Source: Legionella nagasakiensis
GTDB taxonomy: Bacteria; Pseudomonadota; Gammaproteobacteria; Legionellales; Legionellaceae
Assembly (NCBI RefSeq): GCF_900639915.1
Contig: NZ_CAAAID010000001.1
Location: 228,091-292,090 of the forward strand
Direction: 5' to 3'
DNA: 64,000 nucleotides
Part shown: positions 1 through 7,838 of the stretch, in pieces
Position numbering within the stretch: position 1 is the first letter of the stretch
Layout: every line of letters starts with the position of its first letter
The notes under the pieces: model-generated
What the model was told of the DNA's origin: nothing
Seen by the model: the letters and a program-made list of their open reading frames with translations, nothing else
The model's database searches: none
Translations under genes and position numbers: made by a program

Positions 1-311
1 TTCAGGAATTTTACAGTAATAAACAGCAGTCTAATCCCTTTGAAAGAGCGACGCATGAAATCGTCAGTATTGAGATTCGATCAGTTCTACAAGAGTCTGA
101 TGAGACCTGGCAGGTTGATTGGGTTGAGACGGTGAGAAATCGTGACGGAACGCTTAAAGAAAAGCCCTATGTGATGAAAGCCATGATCACGATGTATCAG
201 GACAACGAACTTAATGATGTCTCCAGTGAGTCTATTTTGAAAAACCCACACTTAATTTTTATCCGTGATTTTAACTGGTCCTATGAATTAAAGCATGGAG
301 AACAGCGATGA
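1..311 (+). CDS. trbF: TrbF, VirB8-like conjugation channel protein (3' part)
   Basis: Only the C-terminal ~100 residues are in the window; the start lies upstream. The segment has the NPFERAT / SVLQES / WQVDW pattern of the periplasmic TrbF/VirB8 domain, an inner-membrane assembly factor of the type IV secretion channel. The stop codon overlaps the next start (ATGA at 308-311), showing an operon with trbG. The identification rests on these motifs and on the RP4-like order F-G-H-I-J-K-L that follows; the N-terminal membrane anchor cannot be seen. Confidence 0.85.
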   Translation, partial: QEFYSNKQQSNPFERATHEIVSIEIRSVLQESDETWQVDWVETVRNRDGTLKEKPYVMKAMITMYQDNELNDVSSESILKNPHLIFIRDFNWSYELKHGEQR

Positions 312-1183
312 AAAAAATAATGCTCACCTTTTGTTTATTGATGCCATTGACAGGTTTTGCCCTGGATAATAATGAGCTGGCCACTCGTTATTTTTCCGAA
401 AACGATCCAAAACTGTCAAATCAGGAAAAGCAGGCTTTAGATATTGCAGAGCGTTGGCAAAAGGGAGACAAAACCAGCAAACCATTTCCATCCTCGGATG
501 GATCAGTCAGTTTTGTTTATGGCTCAGGGCAAATCAGGGTAGTATGCGCTCCCTTGCAGGTTTGTGATATTGCTTTGCAGGCAGGTGAGCAGTTTAACGA
601 TATGAATGTTGGTGATCCACGCTTCATTGTTGAGCCATCCATTACGGGTTCAGGAGCTGCGCAACAAATCCACTTATTGATCAAGCCTAAAGATGTTGGA
701 CTTGATTCCTCTTTGGTCGTAACTACAGACAGAAGAACTTATCATTTCAGGTTAAAGTCCGACCGCACTGAGTTTATGCCTTACGTATCTTTCATTTATC
801 CCGATGAAGCAAAAGCAAAGTGGCAGTTCATTCAGCAAATTCAAGCAGAAAGACGGAAAGCGGATACCCTTCCAGAAACCAATGAATATCTTGGCAATCT
901 TAATTTCAACTACCGAATTCAGGGCCATGCACGATTTAAGCCGGTTCGGGTTTACAACAATGGCGTTAAGACCATTATTGAGATGCCGAAAACGATGGCA
1001 CAAAGCGAAGCCCCTGCTTTATTGATTTTAAGAAGCCGTGGTTTGTTTCAAAAATCAGAGTCCGTCATGGTGAATTATCGTCTGCAAGGTTGTCGTTACA
1101 TCGTCGATAGCGTTTTTGATAGGGCAATATTGGTTATCGGAAGTGGAAGCGCTCAAGAAAAAATTACGATTACGAGGTGCTAA
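308..1183 (+). CDS. trbG: TrbG, VirB9-like outer-membrane channel protein
   Basis: A 291-residue protein with an N-terminal signal peptide (basic MKK, hydrophobic core, probable cleavage after GFA near residue 18) and a VirB9-type body. It contains two central Cys (VVCAPLQVCDI) and a C-terminal beta domain ending near residue 280. TrbG/VirB9 forms the outer-membrane core complex of a conjugative T4SS with TrbH and TrbI. It starts on the ATGA overlap with trbF, so the two are translationally coupled. Length and position both match the P-type conjugation family. Confidence 0.9.
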   Translation: MKKIMLTFCLLMPLTGFALDNNELATRYFSENDPKLSNQEKQALDIAERWQKGDKTSKPFPSSDGSVSFVYGSGQIRVVCAPLQVCDIALQAGEQFNDMNVGDPRFIVEPSITGSGAAQQIHLLIKPKDVGLDSSLVVTTDRRTYHFRLKSDRTEFMPYVSFIYPDEAKAKWQFIQQIQAERRKADTLPETNEYLGNLNFNYRIQGHARFKPVRVYNNGVKTIIEMPKTMAQSEAPALLILRSRGLFQKSESVMVNYRLQGCRYIVDSVFDRAILVIGSGSAQEKITITRC

Positions 1184-1185
1184 AG

Positions 1186-1596
1186 ATGAAGAAACTAAGC
1201 GTTTTATTGCTCGCTCTATTGTTATCAAGCTGTGCAAGTCAGCGTTATGGGAATTTTACTCAAGTATCTCAAGGCCGAGACGTTTATTTGGCACAAGACG
1301 CGGCATCCCAATTAACACGTGTCTATCCACCTGCTCAAAATACGTTTTGCATCAGTCAAAAGGTAAGGGATGCTTTTGGCATCAGCCTGATTCATGAAAT
1401 GCGAAAAAAAGGTTATGGCGTGATTGAAAACAATTGCCCCAAACAAAAGGCCAATTTTTTCTATGTTGTCGATGAGATTAAAGCAACCAACCTTTACCGA
1501 GTCAGCCTTTTTATTGGCTCACAGACCCTCAGCAGAATTTATGCCAAAACTGCTGGAAAAATTTCCCCAGTTAGCGCATGGACTCGTAAGGAGTGA
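1186..1596 (+). CDS. trbH: TrbH-like conjugation lipoprotein
   Basis: A 136-residue lipoprotein. MKKLSVLLLALLLSSCAS is a type II signal peptide with lipobox LSSC, so the mature protein begins at Cys16. The ATG at 1186 is preferred over the GTG at 1177 because GAGG lies 8 nt upstream and the signal peptide then begins normally. Its place between trbG and trbI equals RP4 trbH, a lipoprotein of the outer-membrane core comparable to VirB7. Family assignment is mainly by position; the remaining sequence is poorly conserved. Confidence 0.8.
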   Translation: MKKLSVLLLALLLSSCASQRYGNFTQVSQGRDVYLAQDAASQLTRVYPPAQNTFCISQKVRDAFGISLIHEMRKKGYGVIENNCPKQKANFFYVVDEIKATNLYRVSLFIGSQTLSRIYAKTAGKISPVSAWTRKE

Positions 1597-1601
1597 GACT
1601 G

Positions 1602-2852
1602 ATGAATCAAAACAACGATTTTTTATCAAAAGACTACTCACCGCAAAAACTCCAGGCAGCCGGTGTGAAGCGGGTGAATAACGTACCATTAATCATTGTC
1701 ATTAGTATTTTGACTGTGTTTGTGATGTTGATAGCGCTCGTTGCCAATAAACGGGCAAATGCACAGAACCAATCTCCCGAAATAGTAAAGATTAAAAGTC
1801 AGAAAAAAAACACCATGAGTCTGGCTTATGAAGTGGTAGGAAATCACAAAGTACCAGTCGTAGCTCCTCAAACTGAAACGATCACAATCAAGCAGGAGGC
1901 TTCCCTACCCATACTTGAGCAACAAGACTTGCCTCAAAAACAAGAGATGTTGGATCAAAATGTGACTGATGCTGCAATAGAACGCATTCGCCAGGAAAAA
2001 ACACAAGAATTTGAAGAGGCGGTCAAAGCAAAAACATCCATTATGGTGGATAACGTACGGCTGAATAACAGAGCAAGTGTAAGGACATCCATGAGCGGGA
2101 ATGACGTGACATTCAATGTTGACCCATCTACGGCCTTTAAAGAGCAACTCATGTTGGTACAAGGCAGACACAACAAACCCATGCCGCAAACCTTAGGTGG
2201 TGAAGAAAATGAAATGCGTTGGCATTTAAACTCAAGACTTGAAAGTCCAAACAGCCGATATGAACTCAGATCGGGTGGGGTGATTCCAGGAGTAATGATC
2301 AGTGGCATCTCCTCTGAATTACCAGGGCAAATCATCGGTCAGGTATCACAAAACGTCTATGACACCGCAACGGGTAAATACCTTCTCATTCCTCAAGGAA
2401 CCAAAGTATTTGGTATTTATTCCAGTGATGTGAGCTTTGGCCAGAATTCCGTATTAGTGGCTTGGCAGAGACTGGTGTTTCCTGATGGCAAGGCATTGGA
2501 TATTGGCTCCATGCCAGGCGCTGATAGTGCGGGATTCGCCGGATTTCGTGATCAAGTGGATCATCATTACGCAAGAATTTATGGCTCAGCGCTTTTAATG
2601 TCTGGCATTGTTGCGGGTATTACCTACAGCCAGAACAGTAATCAGCCTAACCAGTTCGGTTACAGCCAACCAACAGCGGGTTCTGTCTTGAGTCAGGCAT
2701 TAGGACAACAGTTAGGTGAGGTGACATCACAACTGGTTTCAAAAAATTTGAACGTATCCCCGACCATTAATGTCCGTCCGGGTTACCGTTTCAACATCAT
2801 TGTAGTGAAAGATTTAACCTTTAAACAACCTTATAGACAGTTTGCTTATTGA
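1602..2852 (+). CDS. trbI: TrbI, VirB10-like channel scaffold
   Basis: A 416-residue VirB10 homologue. It has a short cytoplasmic N-terminus, one membrane helix (about residues 25-45, VPLIIVISILTVFVMLI), a charged periplasmic linker rich in Gln/Glu/Lys, and the C-terminal VirB10 beta-barrel domain (GGVIPGVMISGISSELPGQ, then LLIPQGTKVFG). It spans the inner membrane and reaches the outer-membrane core with TrbG/TrbH. The ATG at 1602 has AAGGAG 8 nt before it, while the GTG at 1593 overlaps that site. It follows trbH directly in the transfer operon. Confidence 0.93.
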   Translation: MNQNNDFLSKDYSPQKLQAAGVKRVNNVPLIIVISILTVFVMLIALVANKRANAQNQSPEIVKIKSQKKNTMSLAYEVVGNHKVPVVAPQTETITIKQEASLPILEQQDLPQKQEMLDQNVTDAAIERIRQEKTQEFEEAVKAKTSIMVDNVRLNNRASVRTSMSGNDVTFNVDPSTAFKEQLMLVQGRHNKPMPQTLGGEENEMRWHLNSRLESPNSRYELRSGGVIPGVMISGISSELPGQIIGQVSQNVYDTATGKYLLIPQGTKVFGIYSSDVSFGQNSVLVAWQRLVFPDGKALDIGSMPGADSAGFAGFRDQVDHHYARIYGSALLMSGIVAGITYSQNSNQPNQFGYSQPTAGSVLSQALGQQLGEVTSQLVSKNLNVSPTINVRPGYRFNIIVVKDLTFKQPYRQFAY

Positions 2853-2867
2853 TACAGGAGGAGTGCA

Positions 2868-3608
2868 ATGAAATTTAGAATCATGCTTATTTATTTATGG
2901 ACACTACATGTTTTCGCCAGCGGTGCGCCCGTATTTGATTTTGCCAATTGGATTGAAAATGGAAAAATCATACTGAATCAGGTGAGTCAGTATAAAACTC
3001 AGATCGATCAATACAACAATCAGCTGCAGCAATACCAAAATATGTTAGAGAACACTAAGTCGCTCACTTCCTTCCAGTGGGATAATGCCAACTCTGTCAT
3101 TAATAATCTGCTTGAATCGACTAATACAATTGATTATTACAAGCAGGAAGCAGGCAGCCTTCAAGGTTATCTGGACCGATTTCAGAGCCAGGAATACTAT
3201 CAGAAAACTCCTTGTTTTAATGGTAATGGTCATTGCTCACCCGAAGAACTCAGGAAAATCAAACAAAGTAGACTCTCAACTTCTGTTGCCGAAAAGCGTG
3301 CTAATGATGCCATGCTCAAAGGGATTGATAAGCAACAACAGAGCTTGAAAGATGACTCAGAAAAACTACGGGTCTTGCAATCTCAGGCGCAAAGTGCCGT
3401 TGGGCAAAAGCAAGCACTACAGGCTGCTTCACAATTAGCCAGCAATCAATCACATCAATTACTTCAAATCAGAGGGCTTTTATTAGCACAACAAAACGCG
3501 CAGGCGGTAAAAGATGCGGCAAACGCCAATAAAGAGGCCATACAGGCCGCGGGTGATGAGCAATTTCGAGCGGGTACGTATCATAAAAGTTCAGGTAAAA
3601 AATGGTAA
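2868..3608 (+). CDS. trbJ: TrbJ, VirB5-like conjugation protein
   Basis: A 246-residue exported protein with an N-terminal hydrophobic signal (residues 1-19) followed by VFDFANWIENGKIILNQV and long Gln-rich helices, typical of TrbJ/VirB5, a minor pilus-tip or adhesion component. AGGAGG lies just upstream of the ATG. The last residues, FRAGTYHKSSGKKW, closely resemble the C-terminus of the next protein (TrbK-like), which is unusual for two different families. Family call by motif and by gene order. Confidence 0.88.
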   Translation: MKFRIMLIYLWTLHVFASGAPVFDFANWIENGKIILNQVSQYKTQIDQYNNQLQQYQNMLENTKSLTSFQWDNANSVINNLLESTNTIDYYKQEAGSLQGYLDRFQSQEYYQKTPCFNGNGHCSPEELRKIKQSRLSTSVAEKRANDAMLKGIDKQQQSLKDDSEKLRVLQSQAQSAVGQKQALQAASQLASNQSHQLLQIRGLLLAQQNAQAVKDAANANKEAIQAAGDEQFRAGTYHKSSGKKW

Positions 3609-3634
3609 TTCAGTCATAACGACAAGGAGAAGAA

Positions 3635-3847
3635 ATGAAACGCTTAAGTTTATCCATCATGGTGTTCGCTTGTTTGCTTTCAGGCTGTGAAAGTACAGAA
3701 ACCAAAGCAAGGAAAAAGCCAGAGCACTTGGCCTCGTTAACCTGTGAGAGTCCAAGAGAAGGCCGCACAAAAGAAGAACTCCAGGCCATTGGCGAGGCTT
3801 GTTTCAGAGGGGGAAGCTATTCAAAAAGTTCAGGGAAAAAGTGGTAA
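3635..3847 (+). CDS. trbK: TrbK-like small lipoprotein, probable entry exclusion
   Basis: A 70-residue lipoprotein. MKRLSLSIMVFACLLSGCES has lipobox LSGC, giving a mature protein of about 53 residues with two further Cys. Position between trbJ and trbL equals RP4 trbK, the entry-exclusion lipoprotein that blocks mating between donor cells. The C-terminus FRGGSYSKSSGKKW shares 10 of 14 residues with the C-terminus of TrbJ. Function is inferred from position, size and lipidation; the sequence itself is too short for certainty. Confidence 0.7.
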   Translation: MKRLSLSIMVFACLLSGCESTETKARKKPEHLASLTCESPREGRTKEELQAIGEACFRGGSYSKSSGKKW

Positions 3848-3851
3848 TACT

Positions 3852-5249
3852 ATGAATAAAAAGACAACCACCTCTCTACTCATACTCTGTTTGCTCGGCT
3901 TTTCTGTATGCTGTCATGCCCAGGGCCATGGTATAGACAGCAGAGATTTGCTAGACAATATCTTATATCGTTTTTCCAGCACTGCCTCGATGTGGAGCCA
4001 AACTATTTTAAGTTATGCTCGTTACCTTTTTTGGTCTTTGGCCACCATCAGCATGGTATGGACTTATGGTCTCATGGCTTTGCGAAAAGCAGACATTCAA
4101 GAGTTTTTGGCAGAAACCGTAAAATTTTTAGTGGTTGTCGGTTTTTTCTATTGGATTTTAGATAATGGGCCTGCGATTGCAACTGCAATCATGGATTCTA
4201 TGCGACAGCTCGCTGCAAAAGCTTCTGGAATTAACGAACATGTGTCGCCTTCTGACATTGTGGATGTGGGGTTTGATATTGTATCAAAAGCAATCGACAG
4301 CTCATCAATCTGGTCACCGGCTGCAACGACGGTAGGATTAATTGTTGCGGGGCTTATTCTGATTATATTGGCGTTGGTCAGTATTAATATGCTCATTATC
4401 CTGATTACAGCCTGGATCTTGACTTATGGTGGCATCATTTTATTAGGTTTTGGTGGCGGACGCTGGACACAGGATATTGCGATTAACTATTACAAAACAG
4501 TACTAGGGATCGCCTTACAAGCCTTTGCCATGATTTTGATTATCGGCATAGGAAAGTCTTTTGTAGATCAATATTACGCGGCAATGTCAGAAAACATCAT
4601 GCTAAAAGAAATGTTTGTCATGATGGTTGTTGCCGTACTTTTGTTGGTACTTATCAATAAAATTCCCCCTGTTTTATCCGGCATCGTTTCAGGTGGAGGA
4701 TCAGGTGGCGGTGGTGGACTTGGTCTTGGAGGCGCGTTAGGGGCTGCGGGAATTGCAGGAACAGCCTTAGCAGGCGCTGCGGGTTCTGCAGCTGTGCAGA
4801 GTGCTGGGGGATTATCCGCTTTACAGGCTGCATTCAAGGCTGCTTCTCATAGTATCGGCGCAAGTGGCGCTGGCTCCGTGTCAGGAGATAGCCCAGGCTC
4901 AAAACAAGGTAGTTTGGCTCAGGCCATGGGACAAGCTTCTAAATTTGCTGGTTCCTTTGGTTCACATTTAGCTTCTGGGGCGTTTGATGTCGCCCGTGAA
5001 AAAGCAGCAAGCATGAAAGATGCTTTTTCTGCAAAAGCGGCTGATACCACAGGCGGTAAAATTGCTGATGCCATTCATCAGCGCATATCTTCCAATGCTG
5101 AATCGCCAACTATTAATCAACAGGTATCCGAGTCTCAAAATGTCACTTCTATGGGTGCTCCAGAAGGCAGTTTTAGTTCATGGAACATAAACAGTGATGA
5201 TGAGATCAGTCAATTTGTCAATCAAAAATCATCTGGAGACGGTCAATGA
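3852..5249 (+). CDS. trbL: TrbL, VirB6-like polytopic membrane protein
   Basis: A 465-residue polytopic inner-membrane protein. It has an N-terminal signal-like segment, at least five hydrophobic helices between about residues 50 and 280 (e.g. VGLIVAGLILIILALVSINM), a Gly-rich hinge (GGGSGGGGG near 300), and an Ala/Ser/Gly-rich soluble tail. This is the TrbL/VirB6 channel component. The ATG at 3852 is chosen because upstream in-frame residues overlap trbK and do not look like a signal. The stop overlaps traG (ATGA at 5246). Confidence 0.92.
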   Translation: MNKKTTTSLLILCLLGFSVCCHAQGHGIDSRDLLDNILYRFSSTASMWSQTILSYARYLFWSLATISMVWTYGLMALRKADIQEFLAETVKFLVVVGFFYWILDNGPAIATAIMDSMRQLAAKASGINEHVSPSDIVDVGFDIVSKAIDSSSIWSPAATTVGLIVAGLILIILALVSINMLIILITAWILTYGGIILLGFGGGRWTQDIAINYYKTVLGIALQAFAMILIIGIGKSFVDQYYAAMSENIMLKEMFVMMVVAVLLLVLINKIPPVLSGIVSGGGSGGGGGLGLGGALGAAGIAGTALAGAAGSAAVQSAGGLSALQAAFKAASHSIGASGAGSVSGDSPGSKQGSLAQAMGQASKFAGSFGSHLASGAFDVAREKAASMKDAFSAKAADTTGGKIADAIHQRISSNAESPTINQQVSESQNVTSMGAPEGSFSSWNINSDDEISQFVNQKSSGDGQ

Positions 5250-7135
5250 GCTTGAATAAACCCAACAAAGCCATTGGCCCACAGGTGAGGCAAAAGCATA
5301 ATGAAAAAACGAATAAACAACTTGTTATTTTAGTTGCCCTCTCGTTTTTCATCAGTATGCAGGTTGGCACACAATTTGTGGCTTATAAGTTGCATTTTAG
5401 TGATGAATTAGGGTTTTCGCTGAATCATGTCTACTTTCCATGGCAGTCCCTTTGGTGGAGCTTGAAATACCATCATTATTATCCTGATTATTTTAATGCA
5501 GCCTTTGGTTTGATGGCGATGAGTGGCAGTCTTTTTTTAATGTTGATTGTTTTTGTTGCTAAGCATTTAAAAAAAGAAAACATCAGTGAATACCTGCATG
5601 GTTCAGCCAGATGGGCCAACAGAGATGATTTAAAAAATGCTGGACTGTTTGGCAATGAGGAAGGCGTTTATGTCGGTGCTATTGAAGATGAAAAAGGGGA
5701 TATTCATTATTTACGCCATAATGGCCCAGAGCATATTTTAACTTATGCCCCAACACGTTCTGGTAAAGGGGTGGGTCTTGTTATTCCCACCCTCCTATCC
5801 TGGAAACAATCCTGTGTGATTACGGATTTAAAAGGAGAGCTTTGGGCATTGACGGCAGGGTGGCGTCAAAAGCATGCCGACAACAAAGTCATTCGTTTTG
5901 AGCCGGCGACATTAAAAGGCTCAGCCCGTTGGAATCCGCTGGATGAAATCAGGGTTGGTACAGAATATGAGGTTGGTGACGTACAAAATCTTGCAACGCT
6001 TGTGGTTGATCCCGATGGTAAAGGACTTGAAACCCACTGGCAGAAAACATCCCAAGCGCTTTTGGTCGGTTTTATTTTGCATGCGATTTACAAGCTTAAA
6101 AATCAAGGAGAACCGGCTACTTTTCCAAATATTGATCGCATGTTGGTCGATCCAAATACCAACATCGCCGATTTATTGATTGAAATGACTCAATACCCGC
6201 ATGTCGATGGCAAAACACATTTTGTTATCAGCGCATCGGCTCGCGATATGATTGATAGGCCGGAGGAAGAAGCAGGTTCTGTCTTGTCCACCTTAAAATC
6301 GTACCTGGCTTTATACCGTGATCCGATAGTTGCTTACAATGTCTCTGCATCAGATTTCTGTATTAAAGATTTGATGCATCATGCAAGCCCTGTCAGTCTT
6401 TATATCGTGACCCAACCCAATGATAAAGCACGATTACAGCCTCTAGTTCGGGTTATGCTGAACATGGTTGTCCGTCTTTTGGCGGATAAAATGGAATTCG
6501 AGCGAGTCGATGATGGGCGAGGGAATTGTTTTGTAAGAACCAAAAAAACCTATAAACATCGCCTGTTGTGCATGATTGATGAATTTCCAAGCCTTGGGAA
6601 GCTTGATATTTTACAAGAGTCATTGGCGTTTGTTGCAGGTTATGGTTTGAAGTTTTACTTAATCTGCCAGGACATTAACCAGCTTAAAAGTCGTGAGCGA
6701 GGCTATGGACCGGATGAAACCATTACCTCGAACTGTCATATCCAAAATGCCTATCCGCCCAACCGAATTGAAACCGCCGAGCATCTTTCAAAACTAACCG
6801 GCCAGACTACTATTGTAAAAGAGCATACCACTACTAGCGGTAAACGGTTTTCAACCTTTCTAAATCAGATTTCAAAAACAAAACAAGAAGTTTCTCGACC
6901 GCTTTTAACGGTTGATGAATGTCAACGTATGCCTGGACCAAAAAAAGATGAAAACGGTTTAATCAAGGAAGCAGGCGATATGGTGGTGTATGTGGCAGGA
7001 TTTCCTGCCATTTATGGCAAACAGCCGCTTTATTTTAAAGACCATGTGTTTATCGCCAGAGCTTCTGTTGAAGCGCCAGAGCAATCAGATATCTTACGCG
7101 CCCGCCTTCATGAAGATGAGGAAATCAGACTATGA
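5246..7135 (+). CDS. traG: TraG, VirD4-type coupling ATPase
   Basis: A 629-residue type IV coupling protein that brings the relaxase-DNA complex to the channel. It has two N-terminal membrane helices (about residues 25-45 and 90-110), then the YLHGSARWA motif, Walker A (APTRSGKGVGLV, about residue 170) and Walker B (LLCMIDEFPSLGKLDIL, about residue 440). Length agrees with RP4 TraG (about 635). ATGA overlaps link it to trbL and traF. In RP4 traG lies in Tra1 rather than directly behind trbL; here the two transfer regions are fused. Confidence 0.95.
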   Translation: MSLNKPNKAIGPQVRQKHNEKTNKQLVILVALSFFISMQVGTQFVAYKLHFSDELGFSLNHVYFPWQSLWWSLKYHHYYPDYFNAAFGLMAMSGSLFLMLIVFVAKHLKKENISEYLHGSARWANRDDLKNAGLFGNEEGVYVGAIEDEKGDIHYLRHNGPEHILTYAPTRSGKGVGLVIPTLLSWKQSCVITDLKGELWALTAGWRQKHADNKVIRFEPATLKGSARWNPLDEIRVGTEYEVGDVQNLATLVVDPDGKGLETHWQKTSQALLVGFILHAIYKLKNQGEPATFPNIDRMLVDPNTNIADLLIEMTQYPHVDGKTHFVISASARDMIDRPEEEAGSVLSTLKSYLALYRDPIVAYNVSASDFCIKDLMHHASPVSLYIVTQPNDKARLQPLVRVMLNMVVRLLADKMEFERVDDGRGNCFVRTKKTYKHRLLCMIDEFPSLGKLDILQESLAFVAGYGLKFYLICQDINQLKSRERGYGPDETITSNCHIQNAYPPNRIETAEHLSKLTGQTTIVKEHTTTSGKRFSTFLNQISKTKQEVSRPLLTVDECQRMPGPKKDENGLIKEAGDMVVYVAGFPAIYGKQPLYFKDHVFIARASVEAPEQSDILRARLHEDEEIRL

Positions 7136-7677
7136 AAAAGTTCACTTCCTGGATTGCTGTTCTTATGTTAAGCATCATCGGCATGGCATTTCTTTTCATG
7201 CTGATGGGCTTTCGCGTGAACACTACAGATTCCATTCCTTTTGGCCTTTATCGCATTACAAATATAAAAAACATCAAAAATGCCTATGTGATTTTTTGCC
7301 CTGATGATCGACCGGCTTTTAAACAAGGATTAGATAGAGGCTATATCGGAAGTGGCCTTTGCCCTGGCGGTTATGGGTATTTAATGAAAAAAGTGGTGGC
7401 AACAAATGGTGATCAAATATCTATCACCTCCGACGGCGTTTTTGTTAATCGCCAACTTATTCTCTTTTCAAAACCGACATTAATAGATGGAAGGAAACGA
7501 CCTTTGCCTCAATGGCGCACCATAGATTATCAGATCAAAGAAGATGAACTCATAACCATGACTAGCCAAAGCGAATGCTCTTTTGATAGTCGTTATTATG
7601 GCCCTATTCGGATAGGGCAAATTAAGGGAGTAATTAAACCCATATGGGTAAATGCAACAAGTGGAGAAATAGCATGA
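7132..7677 (+). CDS. traF: TraF, pilin-maturation serine peptidase (S26)
   Basis: A 181-residue homologue of RP4 TraF, the signal-peptidase-like enzyme that processes and circularises TrbC pilin. An N-terminal membrane helix (residues 5-25) precedes the S26 catalytic Ser motif (NTTDSIPFGLYR, Ser about residue 39) and a Lys region (GYLMKKVVATNGDQI, about residue 85). The C-terminal motif FDSRYYGPI is the usual S26 end box. It is coupled to traG and the following small gene by ATGA overlaps. Its substrate trbC would lie left of the window. Confidence 0.92.
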   Translation: MKKFTSWIAVLMLSIIGMAFLFMLMGFRVNTTDSIPFGLYRITNIKNIKNAYVIFCPDDRPAFKQGLDRGYIGSGLCPGGYGYLMKKVVATNGDQISITSDGVFVNRQLILFSKPTLIDGRKRPLPQWRTIDYQIKEDELITMTSQSECSFDSRYYGPIRIGQIKGVIKPIWVNATSGEIA

Positions 7678-7838
7678 ATAAAGAAGCTGAATTAATGGAT
7701 GTAATTTCAGAAAAATTAGATGATTTGATGGTTCCGGGTTTTATCGCCGAAGTCACTCCCATCGAGGCAGAAATCATGGGTGCCTTTTCTGAGGATGCGC
7801 TTAGTGAAGATGACGCTAAGGAGGCAGCCTATGACTAA
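7674..7838 (+). CDS. Small acidic protein between traF and traC
   Basis: A 54-residue strongly acidic protein. It starts on an ATGA overlap with the traF stop and ends 8 bases inside traC, so it is translationally coupled on both sides. The sequence has no membrane segment and no recognisable fold, with a conserved-looking middle (MVPGFIAEVTPIEAEIMGAF). It holds the place of RP4 traE/traD but is much shorter than either. It may be a regulatory partner or DNA mimic, which is speculation; only the tight operon position supports a real gene. Confidence 0.6.
   Translation: MNKEAELMDVISEKLDDLMVPGFIAEVTPIEAEIMGAFSEDALSEDDAKEAAYD

Noticed and set aside
4574-4837. Pro/Ala-rich minus-strand frame opposite trbL
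   Set aside because: It is the mirror of the Gly/Ala-rich hinge of TrbL; open only because of base composition.
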